DNA from: Trogon surrucura
Taxonomy: Eukaryota; Chordata; Aves; Trogoniformes; Trogonidae
DNA: 64,000 nucleotides
NCBI GenBank assembly: GCA_020746105.1
Contig: JAJGST010000022.1
Span: forward strand, 2,553,135 to 2,617,134
Direction of reading: 5' to 3'
Shown here in pieces: positions 9,281-20,332 of this stretch. Position 1 is the first letter of the stretch; the number at the start of each line of letters is the position of its first letter. The notes below the pieces were generated by a model. The model did not search any database, was not told the origin of the DNA, and worked only from the letters and a program-made list of their open reading frames with translations. Made by a program: the position numbers and the translations under genes.

Positions 9281-10762
9281 TGTCACGTCCGACCCAGGAG
9301 AGAGGGACAAGTGACTTTCAGAGTCATAATCAGAGAATGTTAGGGATTGGAAGGGACCTCGAAAGATCATCAAGTCCAATCCCCCTGCCAGAGCAGGAAC
9401 GCCTAGATAATGCTACATAGGAACATGTCCAGGCGGGTCTTGAATGTCTCCAGAGAAGGAGACTCCACAACCTCCCTGGGCAGCCTGTTCCAGTGCTCCG
9501 TCACCCTCACTGAGAAGAAGTTTCTTCTCGAGTTTAAGCGGAACCTCTTATGTTCCAGTTTCAGTCCATTACCCCTTGTCCTATCATTGGTTGTCACCGA
9601 GAAGAGCCTGGCATGCATCCTCGTGACACTCACCCTTGATATATTTGTAAACATTAATGAGGTCACCCCTCAGTCTCCTCTTCTCCAAACTAAAGAGCCC
9701 CAGCTCCCTCAGCCTTTCCTCATAAGGGAGATGCTCCACTCCCTTAATCATCCTAGTTGCCCTGTGCTGGACTCTCTCCAGCAGTTCCCTGTCTTTCTTG
9801 AACTGAGGGGCCCAGAACTGGACACAGTATTCCAGATGGGGTCTCACCAGGGCAGAGTAGAGGGGAAGGAGAACCTCTCTCAACCTACTAACCACCCCCC
9901 TTCTAACACACCCCAGGATGCCATTGACCTTCCTGGCCACAAGGTCACAGTGCTGGCTCATGGTCATCCTGCTGTCCATTCCCCAACTTATACTGGACCT
10001 GGGGTTGTTCCTACCCAGGTCCCTTTCCCCTACAAGCCATGTCAGCCACTCCTCCCAGCTTGGTGTCATCAGCAAACTTGCTGATAGTACTCTCTAGTCC
10101 CTCATCCAAGTCATTGAGGAATATATTGAATAATACTGGTCCCAGTACCGACCCTTGAGGCACTCCACTGGATACAGGCCTCCAACCAGACTCCGCCCCA
10201 TGGATCACGACTCTTTGGCTTCTTCCCCTTAGCCAGTTCACAGTCCACCTCACTACCCGAGAGTCTAGACCACACTTCCTCAGTTTAGCAGCAAGGATGC
10301 TGTGGGAGACTGTGTCAAATGCTTTACTGAAGTCAAGGTAGACCACATCCACTGCTCGGCCATCGTCTATCCACCTTGTTATATCCTCGTAAAAGGCTAT
10401 GAGGTTAGTCAAGCATGACTTCCCCTTGGTGAAGCCATGTTGACTGTCTCTAATGACCCTCTTATCCTTGATATGCCTTGAGATGGCACCAAGGATAAGT
10501 CATTCCATCACTTTCCCAGGGATGGAGGTGAGGCTGACCGGTCTATAGTTACCCGGGTCCTCCTTCTTGCCCTTTTTGAAGACTGGAGTGACATTTGCTT
10601 CCCTCCAGTCCTCAAGCACCTCTCCTGTTTCCCAAGACTTGGCAAAGATGATGGAGAGTGGTCTAGCAATGATATTAGCCAATAATAAAATATTGATGTG
10701 GACAACGGTGAAACAGTTTTCCAGGCCCATACACAAAAATTTATTAATTTATCACAGTCTAT
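9281..10762 (-). mobile_element. LTR-S 3' end, minus strand, split by a CR1
   Basis: 9281-9332 is the last ~50 bases of LTR-S (TGTCACGTCC, minus sense ...GGACGTGACA) and 10683-10762 is the adjacent stretch (TTTATTAATTTATCACA region). The CR1 at 9333-10682 sits between, with a short ATAAT-like duplication at both edges. Confidence 0.7.
9333..10682 (-). mobile_element. 5'-truncated CR1 LINE with degraded ORF2
   Basis: Minus-strand CR1 with its 3' end at 9333. Broken frames encode [22 protein letters not shown] (from ~10620), [16 protein letters not shown] (about 10340-10290), [18 protein letters not shown] and the catalytic FADDTKLGG (about 10080). The C-terminal domain ([34 protein letters not shown]) runs to 9403. 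Several shifts and stops separate the pieces, and the endonuclease and ORF1 are absent by 5' truncation. Confidence 0.9.
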
Positions 10763-11547
10763 AGATCTCTGAATGGATCTCTGAATCCTAACCCTACTCA
10801 GGTGCATGCACCTCAGGGTTCAACCTGACGTCGCAATGGCCATGGCTGTCCAAACATCAGAAATGTGTGGGTGGAGTGCTGTCTGTGCATTGCCGTGCTC
10901 ACCTTCAAATGCCTTCTCCAGCCATCGTGTCTCTGCAACTCCAAGCTTTACGGATGTCCAAAATCAAAACCTAACGTGGACCCTGCACCACAGGATTCGG
11001 TCTGATTTCTCTAAGACCATGGCTCTCCCAAAATCACAGAGGTGTGGGGGGAGCACTGTTGGTGCATTGCTGTGCTCCCTTTGGACTGCCTTGTCCAGCC
11101 CAAGTGTCTCTGCAACTCCAGACTATATGGATCTTCGAACCCTAACCCTAACCAGGACCCAGCACCTCTGGGTTCAGCCTGATGTCTCTATGGCCATGAG
11201 TGTCGCCAAATAAGAAATGTGTGGGTGGAGCACTGTTGGTGCAGTGCCCTGCTCCCCTTGGAATGCCTTGTCCAGCTCAAGTGTCTCTGCAGCTCCAGGC
11301 TCTATGAATCTCTGAACGCATGCCATAACCAGGACCCTGCACCTCAGGGCCTGATGTCTCTATGGCCATGGGTGTCCCAAAATCAGAAATGTGGGGGTGG
11401 AGCACTGTTGGTGCACTGGTCTGTTCCCATTGGAATTCCTTGTCCAACCCAAGTGACTCTGCAGCTCCAGGCTCTCTGGATCTCTGAACCCTAACCAGGA
11501 CCTTGCACCTCAGGGTTCATCCTGAAGTCTCTATGGCCATGGCTGTC
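10763..11547 (+). repeat. Satellite array, ~4.5 monomers
   Basis: Plus-oriented monomers spaced ~176 bp, each with GCCATGGCTGTCCCAAAATC, GTGCTCCCCTTGGAATGCC and CTAACCCTAACC-like blocks. Monomers diverge noticeably. The array stops within CTGTC, the target site of the next element. Confidence 0.9.
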
Positions 11548-12462
11548 TGTAGCGGACTGATTCGTGGATTTTGACGTAAACATTTGTCATTTTTACAACC
11601 CCTAGTATGGTCAGAAAACAGAATCAGTTTATGGAATGTTGTAGAGGGGTGATCTCATATGGCTACAAAGACCTCAAACAGCCCTGAGGAAGGATTTGTA
11701 CAGGGGTTAGGAAATCTTGTGGAGGCAGGATGGTCTAATCTCTAGCATATCTTTCAAGGAGATAGGGCATTCCACATGTTCATGAGAATTACTGGAAAGA
11801 ATGCCCCCTATCTGGCTTTCTGCACGTCCGCATGTAGAAAATAGTATATAAATTAAAGCAAGAGACAGAAGAAAAGTGCAGAAGAAGAAAAGATGACATC
11901 ATCCTTGAACCCTTGCTGGTGGCAAACGCAGGAACCAGGACTGGTGGTCTCTGTCTCTCACTGTCTCCTATCTTACTAAGTAATACAAGGTCTATCACAC
12001 TGCTTGCTTAGTTTATACTTACTTTCTGTCTTGTAATCAGAAGTATAATGTTCCCTATAAGAAGTTATGTCTTTTTTCCTTGTTAAGTCTCTCTCTCTCT
12101 CTCTATTTTCCCCTTTTCCTCGCTAAATAATGCAAGGCTTATCATACCGTTTATTTAGTTTTGTGCCTAATTTTCTTTCTTGTGATGGTTAATATTGTGT
12201 TTAGATGTCGTTTGCTATTCCTTGTTATTATTATTAAGTTGTAGTTCATTGCTTATTTAGCATTCTCCTGGATTTTTCTTATATTGTCTGCCCTATCGTG
12301 CTTTTCAATTAGAGGCAATAGTCATGATTCCGATCATTATGTTGTGATAAATTAATAAATGTTTGTGTATGGGCCTTGAGACTGGTCTCACCGTTGCCCA
12401 CGCCGTTGATGTATTATGAATCTGAGTGTCACTTGTCCCCCACTCATGGGTGTGATGTGACA
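11548..12462 (+). mobile_element. Complete solo LTR-S (915 bp)
   Basis: TGTAGCGGAC ... GATGTGACA with perfect 5-bp duplication CTGTC (11543-11547, 12463-12467) inside a satellite monomer. It contains CT-rich tracts (12089-12104) and AATAAATG (near 12355), a candidate poly(A) signal. It is the only complete uninterrupted copy in the window and defines the family. It lies at a different monomer position from the other copies. Confidence 0.9.
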
Positions 12463-12581
12463 CTGTCCCAAAATGAGAAAGTTGTGACTGGAGCAGTGTT
12501 GGTGCAGTGCCGTGCTCCCCTTGGAATGCCTTGTCCAGCCCAAGTGTCTCTGCAGCTCCAGGCTCTACGGATCTATGAACC
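12463..12581 (+). repeat. Satellite, partial monomer
   Basis: Continuation of the monomer interrupted by the solo LTR, ending at GATCTATGAACC where an ERVL LTR begins. Confidence 0.85.
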
Positions 12582-13058
12582 TCTCCTGAGGTTAGGTAAA
12601 AACCCAGTCATGTTTAGTGATTTCTACTTTCCAGTTTAGTGTCTTCTAAAAGGTTGCATGTTCTGAAGTTAGTGGCGTGTTTTTGCAGACAGTGTCTGCT
12701 ACTGGCAGTGATAACACCTGATGTTTACAGTTACTGCCTGGAACTGGGATGCAGAAAGGCTCTTGCGTATACTATTCCTATAGTGACCAAGGCCACTGCT
12801 GGCTCTTGTGTGCCACGCTGGGGGTGCCGGGTAGTAAGAGGGGGCACAAGGAAGTAAAAGGTGGCACCTCCAGGGGGTAATAGACAGGACAGGTGACCAA
12901 CGAGAGTATTCCACCCCATATACATCATATTTAGCATAAATTGAGTGATCACGAGGGTTTCGCCCCTTTTTGCTCTTTTCGGTCTTTTAACCCTTTTTGC
13001 CCTTTTTCTGCAATGGCCGGTGTCCAGAGAGGACTCCATCTGATCTCCTGCTTTTGAC
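12582..13058 (+). mobile_element. ERVL LTR, 5' portion
   Basis: Matches the start of the ERVL LTR at 26456-25629 (minus): CCTGAGGTTAGGTAAAAACCC, the TTTTTGCAGACAGTGTCT block and the GATCACGAGGGTTTCGC block. It is cut at CTTTTGAC, where a minus-strand class II pol begins. Its last ~120 bases also occur at 20340-20457, so the two flanks of the W element overlap rather than abut. Confidence 0.75.
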
Positions 13059-13060
13059 TT

Positions 13061-13560
13061 TGTCTAGCCTGTCCTAATAAATCAGGAACAGCAGTCATAG
13101 CAGCCTTAGAATCAATCCGAGCATTACCTTCGACTAATGAGCCAGGCAGATTAGAATGAGAACGAATATGTGTCACAAAGTATTGGTGTATCCGATTACT
13201 ACAAAGTAAGCATAATTTCTGAAACAACATGAAAAGAACACGATTAGAAACATATTTTAAAAAGACAAACTCAATTCTGCACAAAAGGCCATATACATAA
13301 TGCGAATCAGCAACAATATTTACAGGTTGAGATGAGAAGAGCTGCAATGTTTCCACAGCAGCACGCAGCTCAACAATCTGTGAAGAACCTTCTTGCAGGA
13401 CAATGTGATTTTTCCAGTCTTGAATATCAGCATCATACCAAACCACCACTGCTTTATGCGATTTACTGGAGCCATCTATAAAATCAGTCAGTGCTCCAGG
13501 CAGCGGTTCAGGGCTGGCTGTAGGAGTGGCACGCAAAGGCATAACTGAAAGTGATTGCAA
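13061..13560 (-). pseudogene. pol: pol RNase H, W-family class II ERV
   Basis: Minus-strand RNase H with all four acidic motifs visible: LTDFIDGSSK, QIVELRAAVE, NIVADSHYVYG and GNARIDSKAAM. It then breaks off, passing into the ERVL LTR at about 13061. Residues around LCRIEFVFLKYVSNRV closely match bases 41067-41290 of the young provirus, so both come from one family. Integrase is lost here. The intervening 13561-13883 is an RT connection remnant with stops. Confidence 0.85.
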
Positions 13561-13883
13561 TGTTTTATGAGGGGGGAGATTAAACTCCAGTCACCCTAGA
13601 AAGTCAGCTAACGCAATCTGCAAATTCAAGGACATTTCCAGCAATGCTGTAAAATATAAGTTTGACACAGTGAGATGTAGTATATCAGGACGACTCTCTA
13701 TGTCGCAACTTAATCAGTATTTCTGCTATCATATCAAATCTGCTCCAAATTGATTTAGGAGACATGTGAGGCAAAAAAAACCCATTCAAGTATCTAAAGC
13801 TTTTCAAGATCCCACTTTCCCAAGATAGCATAGGGCTGGAATTGAGCATTAATTATAAATCCCCTTAATTCAATGTTTGGATT

Positions 13884-14483
13884 TTAATGATGAGCAAAAT
13901 TCGTTTGTATCTTATTGAATACTTTTTCTAAGGCAAGCTTTGCTTCAGGAGTTAATTTCCTCTCAGAATTCAAATCCGAGTCTCCGCTTAACAAATCAAA
14001 AAGAGGAGATAATTCTTCAGTAGTAATGCCCAAAGAAGGACGAATCCAACTGATGGTTCCCAATAATTTCTGCGAATCATTTAAAGTACAAATACTTTGA
14101 TTCAAAGTTAATTTCTGTGGAGAAACTAATGCATTGGTTAATTTCCACCCTAAATACTTCCATGGAGCTTCTATTTGATTTTTTTCTGGTGCTATTTGTA
14201 AACCATACATTTGCAATGATGTTATCAAAAAGGAGCAGACTTGTTGCAGGTAAATCTCATCCAAGCGAACTATCAATATATCATCCATCTAGTGATAGAT
14301 CAATGCATGAGGGTATTTTTCTCTAACAGGTTTCAAAGCGGAACCGACCACGAATTGACATAGAGTTGGACTATTTTTCATTCCTTGAGGCAAGACAATC
14401 CATTCACACCTATCCATCGGCTCACTACTGTTAACACTTGGGACTGAAAATGCAAAATATTTGCAATCATCATTGTGTAACAA
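13884..14483 (-). pseudogene. pol: pol RT palm and thumb, W-family class II ERV
   Basis: Two frame-matched minus-strand pieces. 14483-14289 has [25 protein letters not shown] and ends HALIYH. One stop intervenes, then 14288-13884 starts MDDILIV, so the catalytic YHxMDD-type site straddles a stop codon. The thumb has WKYLGWKLTN and LNDSQKLLGTISWIRP, typical of beta/alpha-type RTs. The fingers are absent. Confidence 0.85.
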
Positions 14484-14827
14484 AATTGTAAAAAAGCAGT
14501 CTTAGACCTGGTAGTAGAAAAAGACCCATATTTGATGCTGAGGATCTTCCCAACAATATAGCATGCATTTCAAATGCCAATGGTCAGAGTCACTTTCTGT
14601 GGGCTAATCTTATACCCAGGCTCCTTTGCAATACACATCAGTACATCATGATGAAGTTGCTGCAATCGTGTTGAGCTTTACCCCATTTTTGTCCCCTGGC
14701 CACAGTCCTCGTACCTGTTTTCCTGTTGAAAGGCGAGGATGGACGCGTCAGTTAATTCATCACCCCGTTCAGATCACTGGGGGGTACTTCTCCTGGATAT
14801 GATTAAGTTCCGATTAGGGCCGCCATT
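14484..14827 (-). other. Leader remnant of the W-family ERV
   Basis: About 340 bases between LTR-W and RT. On the minus strand the LTR is followed by AA and then TGGCGGCCCTAATCGGAA, the position and TGG start of a primer site, but I cannot assign the tRNA. A splice-donor-like CAGGTACGAG follows. No gag coding is recognisable, so gag has been deleted. Confidence 0.5.
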
Positions 14828-14957
14828 TGTTGAGAAGCACGCAAGAACTCTGAGATGGTGGAAAAAGGAATTCACTTTATTGCAAGCAGGCACACACATT
14901 TATACCTACCAGCACCAAGCACTATTCTTGGGTTACAAACAAGAGATCAGACTATAC

Positions 14958-15410
14958 CATTTTGCTGTCGAGCCCAGCTTCAGAGCAGGTAAGACTGCAC
15001 TGGGGAAGGAATCTAAGCAAAAAAAAGGCTGGCAAAAAGTTTTTGGGGGCTTTTTTTAAGCTGGCTACAGCAACCAAACCTGAGGTCGCACCGGCAGCTC
15101 CAGGGCGGACACCCGAGATAGCGTGGGCGGAGCCACCCTCAGCGGCGCGGCGATTTTAAACACGGTGATCAGGAGGTAAAGGCCATTTTGCTGTCGAGCC
15201 CAGCTTCAGAGCAGGTAAGACTGCACTGGGGAAGGAATCTAAGCAAAAAAAAAGGCTGGCAAAAAGCTTTTGGGGTTTTTTTTTAAGCTGGCTACAGCAA
15301 CCAAACCTGAGGCCGCACCGGCAGCTCCAGGGCGGACACCCGAGATAGCGTGGGCGGAGCCACCCTCAGCGGTGCGGCGATTTTAAACACGGTGATCAGC
15401 TCTTAACTCT
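14958..15410 (+). repeat. Tandem 226-bp units in CR1-a 5' UTR
   Basis: The text from CCATTTTGCTGTCGAGCCC to ACACGGTGATCAG occurs twice, starting at 14957 and 15183, a period of 226 bp. The copies are nearly identical except for homopolymer lengths. The units are GC-rich (GGGCGGAGCCACC), as promoter monomers of other LINEs are, and the rest of the 5' UTR follows. Confidence 0.9.
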
Positions 15411-15573
15411 GCCCTCAGGGTATAAGAAGCCTTTGGGAGGGCAGGGACTAGTCCCTGTCCACTGAACGAAAGACCTAGAAGGGTAAGTCTTTGTTAAAAG
15501 GCAAGTACTTAAAAGACTTGTAAACTATTCCGTGCATAGCTTTCCGGAGAGTCTTTGTATTGTAGAGCCAACT

Positions 15574-16641
15574 ATGGTTGCCACCAGGTCAATGGTTGTT
15601 AGAAGAACTGTGGGCACCCAGACAGAGGCCCCATGTAAGCATGTGGGTCTTCAGGCCTCGGGCTGCAGAGAATGCCAGAGCCTGGCACTGGCCATGGAGG
15701 GTAGTGGAGGCGACACTTGTGTCCGATGTGACCAGGTGAGCAATCTGCTCAGCCCCGTGGCTGAGCTGAAGGAGAAAGTAGAAAGGCTGAGGAGCATTAG
15801 GGAGTCAGAGAGAGAGATAGATCGGTGGAGTCACGTCCTGAATGGCAAGCAGCAAGCTCCGCAAAGAGCTGAATATCCCCCCACCTCTGGCCATCAGGCA
15901 AAAGGGGGGGACCTAAAGGATAGGGAGGAGTGGAAGCAGGTGCCTGCCAGGAGAGGAAGGAAAATCCCTGCCAGGCCTCCTTCACCTGCCCGGTTGCCCC
16001 TGCAAAACAGGTATGGGGCTCTAGACAATGAGAGCCAGGCCAAGGAAGAGTCAGTGGAGGGTTCACCCATAGGGCTGTCTAGGGTAAGTCGCTCGGATAC
16101 ACGCATTAGGACTTCTTCATCTAAGAAAAAAAGGAGCGTAATTGTAATTGGAGACTCCCTCCTGAGGGGAACAGAGGGCCCTATCTGCCGCCCAGATCTG
16201 ACCCACAGGGAAGTCTGCTGCCTCCCTGGGACCCGAGTTAAGGATGTCATCAAGAAGCTTCCTGGTCTGGTCAAACCCACGGACTATTACCCGCTTTTGG
16301 TTATGCAGATCGGTAATGATGAGATAGTAAAGAGACGGCCAGAAGCAATCAAAAGGGACTTTAGGGCACTGGGGCGGATGCTAGAAGGATCAGGCCTACA
16401 GGTTGTGTTTGCCTCTATTCCTTCAATTATGAGGAAAAATAGTGGTAGGTTTGACAAAGTGCAGCAGATTAATACTTGGCTAAAGGGGTGGTGCCAGCGG
16501 TCTAGCTTTGGATTTTTTAACCATGGGGAGATCTACAGGGCACCTGGTCTACTGAAACAAGCTGGGGTTCAAATGACACAAAGGGAAAAAAGGAGCCTTG
16601 GTCACGAGCTGGCGGGACTCATAGAGCGTTCTTTAAACTAG
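15574..16641 (+). CDS. CR1 ORF1 protein, intact
   Basis: A 355-residue frame beginning ATG GTT GCC ACC, the start shared with the second full-length CR1 at 53303. An upstream in-frame ATG at 15532 would add 14 residues and is less likely. An N-terminal pair of CX2C motifs (C31-C34, C49-C52) suggests zinc binding. Residues ~58-85 form a charged coiled-coil-like stretch. A basic linker is followed by an SGNH-esterase-like domain: IGDSLLRG with Ser195, then QIGNDE with Asn248-Asp249. CR1 ORF1 is thought to bind RNA and help particle formation; the esterase role is unproven. The stop is two bases before the ORF2 ATG. Confidence 0.88.
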   Translation: MVATRSMVVRRTVGTQTEAPCKHVGLQASGCRECQSLALAMEGSGGDTCVRCDQVSNLLSPVAELKEKVERLRSIRESEREIDRWSHVLNGKQQAPQRAEYPPTSGHQAKGGDLKDREEWKQVPARRGRKIPARPPSPARLPLQNRYGALDNESQAKEESVEGSPIGLSRVSRSDTRIRTSSSKKKRSVIVIGDSLLRGTEGPICRPDLTHREVCCLPGTRVKDVIKKLPGLVKPTDYYPLLVMQIGNDEIVKRRPEAIKRDFRALGRMLEGSGLQVVFASIPSIMRKNSGRFDKVQQINTWLKGWCQRSSFGFFNHGEIYRAPGLLKQAGVQMTQREKRSLGHELAGLIERSLN

Positions 16642-16643
16642 AT

Positions 16644-17287
16644 ATGAAGGGGGATGGGGTTATAGCTGGGATTGCAGTGGGGCAGTGTTCTAGAAATTAT
16701 GAGGACCGGGTGGCCTCCCATCCCCCTAGGGTGAGATCAGTGTGCTCATCTTGCTCCCTGAAATGCTTATACACCAATGCACGCAGCATAGGGACTAAGC
16801 AGGAGGAGCTAGAACCCTGGGTTCGGGCAGGAGATTATGATCTGGTGGCAATTACAGAGACATGGTGGGACAGCTCACATGGCTGGAATGTGGTCATGGG
16901 TGGCTATGTCCTTTTCAGGAAAGACAGGCCAGCCAGGCAAGGTGGTGGAGTCGCTCTTTACGTGAAAGAGCAACTACAATGTCTTGAATACCATCCAGGC
17001 ATGGATGAGGAGCAAGTTGAGAGTGTATGGGTTAGAATTAAGGGGCAGGCTGGCAGGAGAGATACTGTTGTGGGTGTCTATTACAGGCCACCACATCAGG
17101 GTGAGGAAGTTGATGGGGCCTTCTACAGGCAGCTGAGAGTGGTCTCACAATCACAGGCCCTGGTTGTCGTGGGGGATTTTAACTTCCCTGATATTTGCTG
17201 GAAGGACAATTCAGCCAGCCAACCACAGTCCAGGAGGTTCCTCCAGTGCATTGATGATAATTTTCTGATGGAAATGGTGGAGGAGCC
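16644..17287 (+). pseudogene. CR1-a ORF2, endonuclease part before LTR-U
   Basis: Starts ATG two bases after the ORF1 stop. It encodes an APE-type endonuclease: LYTNARSIGTKQEELE, ITETWWDSSHGW, VWVRIKG, VVGVYYRPPHQ and VVVGDFNFPDICW. The frame is open to the LTR insertion at 17288, then reads 30 foreign codons to a stop at 17378. The C-terminal endonuclease His motif (GCSDHEMVEF) is retained beyond the LTR at about 17780-17813. Confidence 0.88.
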
Positions 17288-17689
17288 TGTAGAGGAATTT
17301 CTTGTGGAGCAGAGGCGCGGTATTACTTTAAAAACGTGGACAACCCAGCTTAGGCCTAAACAGAGGCTCTGTCCTTGAAGCTGCCTTGGAACACAGGGAG
17401 GAGGAGGTTTTATCTGTTTTGTGAGAGCTTTGCTAGATGCTTGGCTGGAGGTGCTGGCCCCGGGGGGAGAAGGGGGGGCGAGAGCTGCCTGCATAGTGGA
17501 ATGGCACTATCCAATAAAACGCTGGCGCGTGTAAACCTGTAACTGACCAACTCTGTTAAGGGGCAGGCGCGGGGACACTGCTGAACTGTATATATTGAGC
17601 TGTCCGGAGCAATAAAGGGAGGACGATCTGTAGCCATATTGGTGTGATGGTCGTTGACTTGGCCGGCTCTCCGAAGGGACCCCTCTTCA
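17288..17689 (+). mobile_element. Solo LTR-U in CR1-a ORF2 (402 bp)
   Basis: Begins TGTAGAGGAA and ends CCCCTCTTCA with a perfect 6-bp duplication GGAGCC (17282-17287, 17690-17695), as expected for alpha/beta-type integrases. It includes CCAATAAAA, TATATATTGAG and GAGCAATAAAGGG (poly(A) signal). It matches the proviral LTR at 50853-51246, which shows the family is linked to the class II provirus H. Confidence 0.93.
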
Positions 17690-19700
17690 GGAGCCGACTA
17701 GGAGAGGAGCACTGCTGGACCTCATCCTCGCTAACAAGGACGATCTGGTTGAAACAGTAAAGGTTGAGGGCTGCCTTGGCTGCAGTGACCATGAAATGGT
17801 GGAGTTCAGGATCTCATGTAGCAGACACAAAATAGCAAGCAGAATTGCAACCCTGGACTTTGCCAAGGCAAACTTTGGATTTTTCAAACAGTTATTAGAG
17901 ACAATCCCATGGGCAAGGCTGTTTGAAGGTAAAGGGGCCCAAGATAGTTGGTTAGCGTTCAGGGACTGCTTCTACCATGCTCAAGATCAGAGCATCCCGA
18001 CACGTAGGAAGTCAAGGAAGGGAGCCAGGAGACCTGCGTGGCTAAACAGGGATCTGCTGGGTAAGCTCAAGGGCAAGAGGAGAATTTACAGCTCTTGGAA
18101 GGTGGGGCTGGCCACTTGGGAAGAATATAAGGCTGTTGTCCAAGGATGTAGGGAGGCAACTAGGAAAGCAAAAGGCCTCCCTTGAATTGAACCTGGCGAG
18201 AGGGGTCAAGGACAACAGGAAGAGCTTTTTCAAATACGTGGCAGATAAAACTAACACCAGAGGCAATGTAGGCCCACTGATGAATGAGGTGGGTGCCTTG
18301 GTGACAGAAGATACAGAGAAGGCAGAGTTACTGAATGCCTTCTTTGCCTCTGTCTCCTCCGCCGGAGGCTGTCCTGAGGAACCCCGTTCCCCTGAGGCCC
18401 CAGAGGAAGTCAGGGCGGTGGAGGAGTTTGCTTTGGTCGATGAGGACTGGGTTAGGGACCAATTAAGCAATCTGGATATCCATAAATCCATGGGTCCAGA
18501 TGGGATGCATCCATGGGTGCTGAGGGAGCTGGCTGATGTCATTGCTAGACCACTCTCCATCATCTTTGCCAAGTCTTGGGAGACGGGAGAGGTGCCTGAG
18601 GACTGGAGGGAAGCAAATGTCACTCCAGTCTTCAAAAAGGGCAAGAAGGAGGACCCGGGTAACTACAGACCGGTCAGCCTCACCTCCATCCCTGGGAAAG
18701 TGATGGAACGACTTATCCTTGGTGCCATCTCAAGGCATATCAAGGATAAGAGGGTCATTAGAGACAGTCAACATGGCTTCACCAAAGGGAAGTCGTGCTT
18801 GACTAACCTCATAGCCTTTTATGAGGATATAACAAGGTGGATAGATGATGGCAGAGCGGTGGATGTGGTCTACCTTGACTTCAGTAAAGCATTTGACACA
18901 GTCTCCCACAGCATCCTTGCTGCTAAACTGAGGAAGTGTGGTCTAGACTCTCGGGTAGTGAGGTGGACTGTGAACTGGTTAAGGGGAAGAAGCCAAAGTG
19001 TCGTGGTCAATGGGGCAGAGTCTGGTTGGAGGCCTGTATCCAGTGGAGTCCCTCAAGGGTCGGTACTGGGACCAGTATTATTCAATATATTCATCGATGA
19101 TTTTGATGAGGGACTAGAGAGTACTATCAGCAAGTTTGCTGATGACACCAAGGTGGGAGGAGTGGCTGACACACCAGAAGGCTGTGCTGCCATTCAGAGA
19201 GACCTGGACAGGCTGGAGGGTTGGGTGGGGAAAAATTTAATGAAATATAACAAGGGTAAGTATAGAGTCTTGCATCTGGGTAGGAACAACCCCAGGTTCC
19301 AGTATGAGTTGGGGAATGACTTATTAGAGAGCAGTGTAGGGGAAAGGGACCTGGGAGTCTTGGTGGACAGCAGGATGACCATGAGCCAGCACCGTGCCCT
19401 TGTGGCCAGGAAGGCCAATGGCATCCTGGGGTGTATTAGAAGGGGGGTGGTTAGTAGGTCAAGAGAGGTTCTCCTTCCCCTCTACTCTGCCCTGGTGAGA
19501 CCCCATCTGTAAGATTGTGTCCAGTTCTGGGCCCCTCAGTTCAAGAAAGACAGGGAACTGCTGGAGAGAGTCCAGCACAGGGCAACTAGGATGATTAAGG
19601 GAGTGGAGCATCTCCCTTATGAGAAAAGGCTGAGGGAACTGGGGCTCTTTAGTTTGGAGGAGACTGAGGGGTGACCTGATTAATGTTTACAAATATATCA
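17690..19700 (+). pseudogene. CR1-a ORF2, RT and C-terminal part
   Basis: After the LTR the frame resumes with the endonuclease end. It shifts near 18178 (extra base), then is open 18136-19512. RT motifs in order are [69 protein letters not shown] and catalytic FADDTKVGG (about 19135). A stop at 19510 (CTG TAA) replaces the usual Leu-Glu, and the conserved tail ([17 protein letters not shown]) continues downstream with another lesion near 19665. It reverse-transcribes CR1 RNA in intact relatives; this copy cannot. Confidence 0.9.
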
Positions 19701-20332
19701 AGGGTGAGTGTCACGAGGATGGAGCCAGGCTCTTCTCGGTGACAACCACTGATAGGACAAGGGGTAATGGGCTGAAACTGGAACATAAGAGGTTCCGCTT
19801 AAACTCGAGAAGAAACTTCTTCTCAGTGAGGGTGACGGAGCACTGAAACGGGCTGCCCAGGGAGGTTGTGGAGTCTCCTTCTCTGGAGACATTCAAGACC
19901 TGCCTGGACACGTTCCTGTGTAGCATTATCTAGGCATTCCTGCTCTGGCAGGGGGATTGGACTTGATGATCTTTCGAGGTCCCTTCCAATCCCTTACATT
20001 CTATGATTCTATGATTCTATGATTCTATGATTCTATACAGTCAGGGTTGTTATGAGCTCATGTATTCCTTCAATCACTCTCTGATCACACAGGGAAATCA
20101 GACTTTCCCCAGTCTGTTTTGATCATACTCTCCGGTTCACTCCCATGCACATCTGGTGTACAAGAAGTGTCTCATCAGTTAATTCTCACGGACAAGCTCT
20201 CAGCATGAGCTATACTTGGCTGGTCAGGATCTCTTTTCATAATTAGCAAGTAAGAGTTATGTACTTGTTTAGAAAAGAGCTTAAGGACGAAAGTCTTAAC
20301 TCTGCAACACTGTGCTGCCAGCACAGCTAACA

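Larger units (their letters stand above)
14958..20032 (+). mobile_element. Full-length CR1 LINE (CR1-a) with nested solo LTR-U
   Basis: A 5' to 3' complete CR1 flanked by 6-bp duplication CTATAC (14952-14957, 20033-20038). It has a 5' UTR with two tandem 226-bp units, ORF1 (15574-16641), ORF2 from 16644 interrupted by LTR-U (17288-17689) and lesions, a 3' UTR and a tail of ATTCTATG repeats. Without the LTR it is about 4.7 kb. ORF1 is intact, whereas ORF2 has the LTR, a frameshift near 18178, a stop at about 19510 and later changes, so it is not autonomous. Confidence 0.92.
14828..20332 (-). repeat. LTR-W, split by full-length CR1
   Basis: Minus-strand LTR in two parts, 20332-20039 and 14957-14828. 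It starts TGTTAGCTGTGCTGG and ends GTGCTTCTCAACA, with AATAAAGTGAATTCC shortly before the end. The halves rejoin across CTATAC, the target duplication of the CR1 at 14958-20032. Related copies lie at 32147-32553 and 39684-39974. Confidence 0.8.

Noticed and set aside
9410..10084. A 224-codon plus-strand frame
   Set aside because: It is antisense to CR1 ORF2, and the same antisense frame recurs over other CR1 copies (34532-34819, 54965-55432).
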